Program-made: the position numbers and the translations under genes
Notes under the pieces: model-generated
What the model was told of the DNA's origin: nothing
The model's database searches: none
The model's input: the letters and a program-made list of their open reading frames with translations, nothing else
Part shown: in pieces, positions 6,549 through 13,193 of the stretch
Layout: each line of letters starts with the position of its first letter
How positions within the stretch are numbered: position 1 is the stretch's first letter
Assembly: GCA_031282385.1 (NCBI GenBank)
Contig: JAITDV010000597.1
Coordinates: forward strand, 1-14,567
From: Planctomycetaceae bacterium
GTDB lineage: Bacteria > Planctomycetota > Planctomycetia > Pirellulales > Thermoguttaceae
Length of the DNA stretch: 14,567 nt
Direction of reading: 5' to 3'

Positions 6549-8174
6549 TTATCCCATCCAAGCGGGAAAAAAATCCAATGTTGGTAGTTTTGCGGTATAT
6601 GTTTTTGTAATAGAAGAAAGAGAATTGACTTCCTTGATCGATTCCGGCGTAGGCTCACTGTCAAGCGAAAGTATTGCAATCGCCTCTCCGCCGGGTGATT
6701 GCTTTATCCGCCCTACAGTCATACTGCTAATGTTTATGTCAAATTTGCCAAACACCGCGCCAATACTCCCAATCACACCCGGTCGATCAAAATGATCTAT
6801 CAAAATCAAATTGCCATCCAATACACTGTCAAGCCTGTAATTATTAACCATTACCAACCTCGGCATCGTACTGCCAAAAAGCGTCCCCGCAAACGAAAAC
6901 ATTGAACTCTCACCAACAACCTCCGCCGTAATAAGAGACGAAAATTCACCAGACTCTGTCGTCTTCTCCTCTATCAACTCAATCCCACGATCCTTCAAAA
7001 TCGACGACGCACTAACTATATTCACCTCACAATCCATCGACGTAGAAATTAATCCGGCAGCAAATGAAGTTGAAATCAACGCCGTATCCCTCCTCGCAAC
7101 TTCTCCCTTGTATTTCATCTTGCACGCACGTATCACCCCCAAGTCAAGCTGCGCCGCCAAAACCCCAAGCCGAAAAGAAAGATTCAAAAATCCACGTAAC
7201 CCCAAAAGCGTCTTCGCATCCAACGTCCCAAAATTCACCGCCTGACGAATAGTCCCATTCTTGAAATAATCAACCAAAAGCTCCACCGCCTCAAGCGCAA
7301 CATTCGTTTGCGCCTCCTCCGTACTCGCACCCAAATGAGGCGTACAGACAACATTGGACTTGCCAAATAAAGGATGTTGCGTACAAGGCTCTTCCTCATA
7401 AACATCAAGCGCAACTCCGCCAATCTTGCCGCTCTCTATCCCCTTAACCAACGTATTTAAATCATAAATCCCGCCGCGAGCACAGTTGATCAACTTAACT
7501 CCCGTTTTTACAATCGCCAGCTCCGCCTCACCAAACATACCGCGAGTCTGCTCATTCAACGGCGTATGAACAGTCAAAAAATCAACCTGCGGTAACATCT
7601 CACGAAAATCATTGACCAACGTCACCCCGATCTCCTCCGCCCGCAACGGCGTAAAAAACGGATCAACCGCCAACACCTTCATCCCAAATGCCTTTGCATA
7701 ACACGCAACCACTTGACCAATACGCCCCATGCCGACAATTCCCAGCGTCTTGCCCTCAAGTTGATTGCCCGTAAAATTCTTCCGGTCCCAACGCCCCTCA
7801 ATCAACGATTGATACGCCGGCGCAATATTCCGCGTCAAAGCAAGCATCATTGCAAAAGTATGTTCCGCCGTCGAAACAGTATTGCCGCCCGGCGTGTTCA
7901 TCACAACAATTCCCGCACGAGTCGCCGCCGCCGTATCTATATTGTCAACACCAACACCCGCACGCGCAATCGCCTTCAAACGAGTATTGCCCGCAAGAGC
8001 ATCCGCCGTTATCTTAACTCCGCTACGCGCTATCGCCCCGTCAAAAGTTAAAAGACAACTCCGCAACGCCTCGCCCTTAAGCCCAATATGCTCCTCTACC
8101 TCAAAACCAGACGTCGCATTAAGAATCTTCTTACCATCATCCGAAATAGGATCAAGAATAACTATTCTAGTCAT
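6549..8174 (-). CDS. serA: D-3-phosphoglycerate dehydrogenase (long form with ASB and ACT domains)
   Basis: Cytoplasmic NAD-dependent enzyme that oxidises 3-phosphoglycerate to 3-phosphohydroxypyruvate, the committed step of serine synthesis. The 541 residues show a split substrate-binding domain (about 1-98 and 285-315) around a Rossmann domain with GMGRIG (148-153). Catalytic residues are R233 (NCARGG), a Glu in DVYEEEP (260-262) and H280 (TPHLGAS). An intervening allosteric-substrate-binding domain (about 320-450) and a C-terminal ACT domain (about 455-528, from LILIDHFDRPGVIG) follow. ACT domains in this family commonly mediate serine feedback inhibition. A tail of about 13 residues after the ACT domain (LPTLDFFPAWMG) is somewhat unusual. 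I chose the ATG at 8172-8174. An in-frame ATG 45 bases earlier would add 15 residues partly encoded by an R repeat and absent from the family. No Shine-Dalgarno is visible. Confidence 0.96.
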   Translation of the reverse strand: MTRIVILDPISDDGKKILNATSGFEVEEHIGLKGEALRSCLLTFDGAIARSGVKITADALAGNTRLKAIARAGVGVDNIDTAAATRAGIVVMNTPGGNTVSTAEHTFAMMLALTRNIAPAYQSLIEGRWDRKNFTGNQLEGKTLGIVGMGRIGQVVACYAKAFGMKVLAVDPFFTPLRAEEIGVTLVNDFREMLPQVDFLTVHTPLNEQTRGMFGEAELAIVKTGVKLINCARGGIYDLNTLVKGIESGKIGGVALDVYEEEPCTQHPLFGKSNVVCTPHLGASTEEAQTNVALEAVELLVDYFKNGTIRQAVNFGTLDAKTLLGLRGFLNLSFRLGVLAAQLDLGVIRACKMKYKGEVARRDTALISTSFAAGLISTSMDCEVNIVSASSILKDRGIELIEEKTTESGEFSSLITAEVVGESSMFSFAGTLFGSTMPRLVMVNNYRLDSVLDGNLILIDHFDRPGVIGSIGAVFGKFDINISSMTVGRIKQSPGGEAIAILSLDSEPTPESIKEVNSLSSITKTYTAKLPTLDFFPAWMG

Positions 8175-8200
8175 TTTATTTTTAATTATTGTTAAGGGTT

Positions 8201-8286
8201 CAAACTGTTCACACTTCAAATTTCGTTATCTCCGCCCGTTTACACATTGGAAAACAGGCTTTCACTCTTTTGAGACACGCAATTTT
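8201..8286 (-). repeat. Hairpin repeat family R, copy C (decayed) upstream of serA
   Basis: Inverted relative to copies A and B. It begins CAAACTGTTCACACTTCAAATTTCG, spaced here as the 20-base-plus R terminus at 8201-8225, and ends TTTTGAGACACGCAATTTT. The central hairpin is broken: the left arm reads CCGCCCGTTTAC instead of CCGCCTGCTTAC. It occupies the serA leader, 27 bases from the chosen start, so the serA promoter either lies in it or has been displaced by it. Confidence 0.68.
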
Positions 8287-8403
8287 GAAAGCCGGTTGTC
8301 TCTTTGCAAAGAACAAAAAAGAAAAAACGAAATAAACAAAATATCCTAAAACGCAAAAAATTCAACACAATAAATATACAAACAAATCCGCCGTCTTTTT
8401 TTG

Positions 8404-9597
8404 TTACGATAATCTTGTTTTGTAATCTTCATAGTGAAATTCGCGAATTACATTTACGTTACCGTCAGGCGTGCCGCTGTCACAAGATACGATTGACGGC
8501 AAACGTAATCCGTTAAATGTTGTATTTTTGCACATTGTATATTGGGACATGTCGGCAAGCGTAACGCGGTCGCCCACCGTCAACGGCTTCTTGAACAAAT
8601 ATTCGCCTATAATATCACCAGACAAACACGTTTTACTCCCAACAATATATTTATATCGCCCTTCTTCAAGCGGCATATCCGTATCCGTTGATTCGATTAC
8701 ACGTTTTGCACCTATGATTTCAGGCGTGTACGGCATCTCAAGTACATCCGGCATGTGCGCTGCCGCAGACGTGTCAAGAATAACTACATCTATACTCGAC
8801 GGATTCGATATTACGTCAAGCACTGTCGCAACAAGATAACCAGTGTTCAAAACATGAGATTCTCCAGGCTCAAGAAAAACATCAAGATCGTATTTTGCTT
8901 TGAATTTGTTGATAATTTCGCACAGCCCGTCAATATCATAACCTTTACGCGTAATATGATGACCGCCGCCAAAATTGATCCACTTGATTTTTTTGAAATA
9001 CTTTTCAAACCGCTCAATAACCAATTCCAACGTTCGAAAAAGTACATCAGAACCTTGTTGACACATTGTATGAAAATGAAACCCGTCAATTCCGCGCAAC
9101 GAAACCTCTTGCAAAACTTCAGAACGAATACCAAACCGCGAACGATTCGTACAAGGATTATAAATTTCCGTTTGTACTTCAGAGTATTCAGGATTGATGC
9201 GGTATCCGCAATGAATTTTTCGGTGTTGGTGTTTGATTAGAGGTCTAAATCGCTCAAATTGACCCGCAGAATTGAACACAATATAATCAACCAACGGCAA
9301 CGCAGCTTCAAATTCAGATTCCGAATACGCCGGCGAATACATGTGAATTTCTTTACCAAATTCTTCCTTACCCAAGAATACTTCATTCAAACTGCTCGCA
9401 GTAACTCCAGCAAGAAACGGCGCCATGTCATTAAAAAATCCCCAAGTGGAAAACGCCTTCAACGCAAGTAATATCTTACATCCCGTACGGCGTTGAACGT
9501 CCGCGTGGACTTCCATGTTACGCCGCAACGCAGCTCTATCAATAATATAGTACGGCGTCGCAGTATTGACTGACGCATAATCAAAAGGGTTTTCCAT
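8404..9597 (-). CDS. nspC: Carboxynorspermidine/carboxyspermidine decarboxylase
   Basis: PLP-dependent fold III decarboxylase of 397 residues that converts carboxynorspermidine (or carboxyspermidine) to norspermidine (or spermidine), the last step of the aspartate-semialdehyde polyamine route. The PLP lysine is K47 in LLALKAFS. HFHTMCQQ (174-181) and NFGGGHH (208-214) line the cofactor phosphate site, EPGE is at 243-246, and the partner-subunit active-site cysteine and aspartate are C324 and D328 in CLSGD. YTMCKNTTFNG (353-363) is the family's C-terminal signature. The length agrees with NspC rather than with LysA or ornithine decarboxylase. The partner enzyme, carboxy(nor)spermidine dehydrogenase, is not in the window. 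nspC is transcribed toward serA, 229 bases away, with an R repeat between. No Shine-Dalgarno precedes the ATG. Confidence 0.95.
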   Translation of the reverse strand: MENPFDYASVNTATPYYIIDRAALRRNMEVHADVQRRTGCKILLALKAFSTWGFFNDMAPFLAGVTASSLNEVFLGKEEFGKEIHMYSPAYSESEFEAALPLVDYIVFNSAGQFERFRPLIKHQHRKIHCGYRINPEYSEVQTEIYNPCTNRSRFGIRSEVLQEVSLRGIDGFHFHTMCQQGSDVLFRTLELVIERFEKYFKKIKWINFGGGHHITRKGYDIDGLCEIINKFKAKYDLDVFLEPGESHVLNTGYLVATVLDVISNPSSIDVVILDTSAAAHMPDVLEMPYTPEIIGAKRVIESTDTDMPLEEGRYKYIVGSKTCLSGDIIGEYLFKKPLTVGDRVTLADMSQYTMCKNTTFNGLRLPSIVSCDSGTPDGNVNVIREFHYEDYKTRLS

Positions 9598-9724
9598 TAA
9601 AGGATCGGAAGGTTAAAGTTATAATGCCGATAAAAAAAGGATTGATATTGATGCGGATAAACGCTAAACAATTGTTGTTACAAAAAATTTTCCAGAATCA
9701 ATTCTCATACACCAAATACTCTTT

Positions 9725-9813
9725 AGAGTCCAGTAACGCAAATGTATTGCTACAGGCTTTCCAATAAATAAGCAGGCAACAATAAACACAATTTAAAGTG
9801 TGAATAGTTTATA
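9725..9813 (+). repeat. Hairpin repeat family R, copy D (decayed)
   Basis: AGAGTCCAGTAACGCAAATG.. then CAGGCTTTCCAATAAATAAGCAGGC and a better-preserved end AATTTAAAGTGTGAATAGTTTATA follow the R consensus in the orientation of copies A and B. The left hairpin arm has lost its GCCTGCTT sequence. Confidence 0.6.
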
Positions 9814-9939
9814 AAAGGCGGGAATTATACTTTCATGTAGATACAATGTCAATCACGATCAAAAAAGTAATTACCAAATTGAAAAGACAAGATTCAAATA
9901 AAAATAGAGATTCAAATAAAAATTGACTGGAAGGAAATT

Positions 9940-10035
9940 TTAAACTGTTAACACGTTAAATTTCCTTTACCACCGCCTGCTTACCTGTCGGAAAACCGTT
10001 TTTTAAGCTATTGAGTCTCACAGTTTTATTGTACG
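9940..10035 (-). repeat. Hairpin repeat family R, copy E
   Basis: TAAACTGTTAACACGTTAAA opens the copy. CCGCCTGCTTACCTGTCGG follows, then a damaged right arm (AAAACCGTTTTT instead of AAAGCAGGCTTTT) and TTGAGTCTCACAGTTTTATTGTAC. Inverted relative to copy A. The terminus is recognisable to the GTAC end. Confidence 0.68.
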
Positions 10036-10248
10036 GGCAGATAGAAGTTACATTGAGATAATGACAAACTTGGACACTAAAAATTAAAAAACAAAGTTCA
10101 AATATAATTTTGAATATATTTCCATTTGATTAATTTTATTGTGAAGATAAAGCAGTTTTTTCGGAGATATGGTCTATTGAAAAATTTGTGGACTTTGCTA
10201 CAACTATTCGTCGCCTAACTGTAAATATACAACTTGAAAATTTGTTTT

Positions 10249-10338
10249 TAAACTGTTCACAATTTAAATTTATTTTACCGCCGCCTGCTTACTTATCGGA
10301 AAGCAGGCTTTTACGCTTTTGAGTCTCGCAATTTAATA
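10249..10338 (-). repeat. Hairpin repeat family R, copy F (intact hairpin)
   Basis: The best-preserved inverted copy. TAAACTGTTCACAATTTAAA is followed by the hairpin GCCTGCTT (10283-10290) / AAGCAGGC (10301-10308), then TTTTACGCTTTTGAGTCTCG. M3 begins about 40 bases further on. Confidence 0.76.
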
Positions 10339-10378
10339 ACCCAAGCAACAGCATAGAATCTGCCTTTTGCCAATACAA

Positions 10379-10583
10379 TAAACCTTTTTTCTAACCTAAA
10401 AATACATCAACGCAACAAAAAAACTAAAACGAAAAACCGACTTTAACTCCTCCGAAACTCCTCCGAGACCACCCCTAACCCCTCCGAAGGAGGGGAATAA
10501 GAAGACGCCTCCGAGAGAGGCGAATTATTCCCCTCCGAAGGAGGGGTTAGAGGTGGTTTCCTACAGGTTATCGAAAAGGTCTA
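10379..10583 (-). mobile_element. MITE-like palindromic element M3
   Basis: A complete 205-bp copy in the orientation of M2. The left end is TAAACCTTTTTTCTAACCT (one G-to-A change at the third base). The right end is AGGTTATCGAAAAGGTCTA. Both are bounded by TA. The core arms CCACCCCTAACCCCTCC and GGAGGGGTTAGAGGTGG pair with one mismatch around a central GCCTCCGAGAGAGGC. That centre is the exact reverse complement of the M4 centre, and both elements also share a TCGATAACCT/GATAACCT end variant, so M3 and M4 are closest relatives. It ends 39 bases before the C69 peptidase start, so it forms that gene's leader. Confidence 0.85.
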
Positions 10584-10622
10584 ATAAACCATAACCAAAC
10601 CATAACCAAAAATTTCAAAAAA

Positions 10623-12824
10623 ATGAAAACAATACAACAAAACAATTCAACACTTAACCAATTGCCCCCAATATGCCGGATGAATTTATACCGCCGAATT
10701 CTAACGCAATTTCGATATGTAGGTACAGAATTATTTAGGCGGTCAATTTGTTTATTTATGATATTTTTTGCAATTTTGTTTACCAATTTTACGGGATCTG
10801 TTTTGTCTTGTACCAATATACTTGTTTCCAAAGGAGCGTCTGTTGACGGTTCAGTTTCGATAACTTACACCGCCGATTCCGCCGGATTCTTTCCGCAACT
10901 CAGCATTTTCCCCGCTAAAGACCATAAACCTGACGCGGTAATGATTGTACCTGAAAATGAATTTCATCCTGAAATAAAAATAAAACAAACTCCACATACT
11001 TATCAAGTAATCGGCGTAATTTGGGAAGCCGGTACAAGTCACGGCGATCATTTCCCGCGTCAAGGTTGCATAAACGAATTTCAACTCGCAATTGCCGAAA
11101 CCACTTTCGGCGGACACGAAGACCTAGTCAATCCCAAAGCCGCAATAAATTATCCAATGCTGATGACGTTCGCATTGCAACGAGCGAAAACAGCACGCGA
11201 AGCTATCAATGTTATGGTTAATCTTGTTGACGAATACGGATATTGCGACGAAGGTGAATCTATTTCGATTGCGGACACAAAAGAAGCTTGGGTATTTGAA
11301 ATTGTTGGTACGGGACCGCGTGAATTGTCCAAAGGCAACAACGCGGTGTGGGTTGCCAAACGTGTCCCTGACGGCGAAATCTCTGTACACGCAAATCAAG
11401 CCCGAATCGGTGAAATTCCTGAACAAAACGATCCCGATAATTGCTTCTACTCCGGCAACATAAAAAAATTCGCAATCGAACAAAAATTGTACGATCCGAA
11501 TTCCGGTAAACCATTCCGTTTCGATGACGCTTACGGGAAAATTGACGCGAAATCAAAACGTGTCTGCGAAAGCCGCGTCTGGAGCATTTTCAACCGAGCT
11601 GCACCGTCTCAAAATTTTTCACCTGAATATCACAGAGGCAACAAAAAAGCCGCGCCATATTCTTGGTCAATTAAACCTGATAAAAAATTATCAATTGCCG
11701 ACATAATGGCACTAATGAGAGACAACTACGAAGGAACAGAATTTGACATGACCAAAGGTATCGATGCCGGCAACTACGGTACGCCAAGACGTTGGCGACC
11801 GCTTTATTGGAAGGTTAAAGGCGATGAAAATGAATACGCTTGGGAACGCCCAATCTCAACACAACAAACCGGATTCTCAATTGTAACTCAATCGCGTTCT
11901 AATTTGCCTGATCCTGTTGGCGGCATACTTTGGTATGGAGTTGATGATTCGTTTTTGACTTGTTATTTCCCGCTTTATTGTGGAATATCGGAATTGCCGA
12001 AATCTTTTATCATCGGTTCAATCCGCGAATTTTCTTGGGACAGCACGTGGTGGGTAACAAATCTGCTGTCAAATTATGCTAACTTGAAATACTCAGTTAT
12101 TACGCCTGACATTATTGCTGTTCAAAAAGAACTTGAGTCTAAGTTTTTCGCGTTGCAAAATCCGGTTGAAAAAACCGCAACCGAAATATTTAAAAGTAAT
12201 CCTGAATTGTCCAAACAATACTTGACCGATTACAGTATAACCCAAGCCGAACTTGTTGCTGCGCGTTGGAAAAAACTGGCGATTGATACTTTCACCAAAC
12301 ACAACGACGGATATGTTCGTACACAAGAAGGAAAATATCCGAATGAAGCTGCCGCTTACCCGGAAGAATGGCTAAAACTTGTACTAAAAGAAAAACCAAC
12401 CGCTTTCAAATTACCCGTAGAAAAAAAACATGCTCTCGATAGAGATTTTTTTGAAAAATCCGCAAGAAAGATTTTTGAATCAGGATTCGACAATTTGACC
12501 ATACAAAAAGATATTGAAACAAAAAAAGAAAAATCAAAATGTATAAACAAAATAATTGTTGACGTCAGATTGAATAAATTTGACATATTTTTTGCCGACG
12601 CCGAATTAATTGAATCATTGGCAAATAAAACATACGACACAAATAAAACAAAAACAGAAATTGCCAAATCAATTGTATTGATCAATACCCAAACCGTGCC
12701 GAAATTTGTTCAATTTGCTATCAACTGGTTTAACACGGGAAAATACGAAGACAAAGAACTCGAAATTTGTAAACGAGTTCTTGAAACATTTATTGAAACG
12801 GAAAAGAATCAGAGTAAAAAATAA
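10623..12824 (+). CDS. Exported peptidase family C69 (dipeptidase-like) with long C-terminal extension
   Basis: This 733-residue protein has an N-terminal hydrophobic stretch (about 41-57, after R39-R40) ending at VLS before Cys63. Cys63 begins CTNILVSKGASVDGS, the conserved start of mature C69 (PF03577-type) enzymes, where the exposed N-terminal cysteine is the nucleophile. Downstream family motifs include GCINEFQLAIAETTFGG (148-164), EGESISIADTKEAWVFEI (210-227) and HANQARIGEI (256-265). The catalytic region runs to roughly residue 480. The remainder is about 250 residues, becomes Lys/Glu/Ile-rich and is not recognised. Members hydrolyse short peptides, and export to periplasm or surface is inferred. 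The hydrophobic leader starts late, so ATG at 10680 (residue 20) is a credible alternative start. VLSC is a poor lipobox. The gene is bracketed by inverted elements M3 and M4. Confidence 0.9.
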   Translation: MKTIQQNNSTLNQLPPICRMNLYRRILTQFRYVGTELFRRSICLFMIFFAILFTNFTGSVLSCTNILVSKGASVDGSVSITYTADSAGFFPQLSIFPAKDHKPDAVMIVPENEFHPEIKIKQTPHTYQVIGVIWEAGTSHGDHFPRQGCINEFQLAIAETTFGGHEDLVNPKAAINYPMLMTFALQRAKTAREAINVMVNLVDEYGYCDEGESISIADTKEAWVFEIVGTGPRELSKGNNAVWVAKRVPDGEISVHANQARIGEIPEQNDPDNCFYSGNIKKFAIEQKLYDPNSGKPFRFDDAYGKIDAKSKRVCESRVWSIFNRAAPSQNFSPEYHRGNKKAAPYSWSIKPDKKLSIADIMALMRDNYEGTEFDMTKGIDAGNYGTPRRWRPLYWKVKGDENEYAWERPISTQQTGFSIVTQSRSNLPDPVGGILWYGVDDSFLTCYFPLYCGISELPKSFIIGSIREFSWDSTWWVTNLLSNYANLKYSVITPDIIAVQKELESKFFALQNPVEKTATEIFKSNPELSKQYLTDYSITQAELVAARWKKLAIDTFTKHNDGYVRTQEGKYPNEAAAYPEEWLKLVLKEKPTAFKLPVEKKHALDRDFFEKSARKIFESGFDNLTIQKDIETKKEKSKCINKIIVDVRLNKFDIFFADAELIESLANKTYDTNKTKTEIAKSIVLINTQTVPKFVQFAINWFNTGKYEDKELEICKRVLETFIETEKNQSKK

Positions 12825-12852
12825 ACAAATTAATTTGATTTTAAATTTATAA

Positions 12853-13068
12853 TAGACCTTTTTGATAACCTGTAGGAAAACCACCCCTGGACTCCTCCGA
12901 GCCCCCCCTTACCCCTCCGAAGGAGGGGAATAATTCGCCTCTCTCGGAGGCGTCTTCTTATTCCTCTCCTTCGGAGGGGCTAGGGGTGGTTTCGGAGGAG
13001 TTAAAGTCGGTTTTTCGTTGTAGTTTTTTTGTTGTGTTGATGTATTTTTAGGTTAGAAAAAAGGTCTA
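12853..13068 (+). mobile_element. MITE-like palindromic element M4
   Basis: A complete 216-bp copy in the orientation of M1. The ends TAGACCTTTTTGATAACCT and AGGTTAGAAAAAAGGTCTA form the terminal inverted repeat, each including the bounding TA. Core: CCACCCCTGG.. then ACCCCTCCGAAGGAGGGGAATAA, central GCCTCTCTCGGAGGC (the M3 centre in reverse), and TTATTCCTCTCCTTCGGAGGGG. It begins 28 bases after the C69 stop codon and is the only structure between that gene and the TPR gene. It could therefore serve as the C69 terminator (inference). The left flank of its core (GGACTCCTCCGAGCCCCCC) has diverged from the other copies. Confidence 0.85.
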
Positions 13069-13193
13069 ATGTTATAAAAGTAATTTGAGGGCAAAATAAC
13101 ATTGGGAACAAGACAAATAAGAACTGTATATATTCGGTACGACGTGTATTCAACACAATATTTATTAATCGTCGATATTAAGGGAACAGATTT

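Larger units (their letters stand above)
9598..10248. other. Intergenic region with two R repeats and no supported gene
   Basis: Contains the decayed R copies at 9725-9813 and 9940-10035. The AT-rich remainder, including 10036-10248, shows no gene, tRNA or known RNA motif. A shortened 13-bp motif, AACTATTCGTCG, is at 10202-10213. A 47-codon plus-strand frame (9624-9767) runs into an R repeat and has no coding character. Confidence 0.5.

Noticed and set aside
9624..9767. 47-codon plus-strand frame after nspC
   Set aside because: It terminates inside a decayed R repeat and shows no coding character.
9598..10622. tRNA or other structured RNA gene in the long spacer
   Set aside because: No T-loop, anticodon stem or known riboswitch core was found; the visible hairpins belong to the R and M repeats.
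10623..12824. Lipoprotein reading of the C69 protein from VLSC before the mature domain
   Set aside because: Cys63 is at the exact position of the catalytic N-terminal cysteine of the C69 family, and VLSC is a poor lipobox.
13069..13193. Origin of replication at the skew switch
   Set aside because: No TTATNCACA-type DnaA boxes or dnaA/dnaN genes are visible; the skew change alone is not enough.
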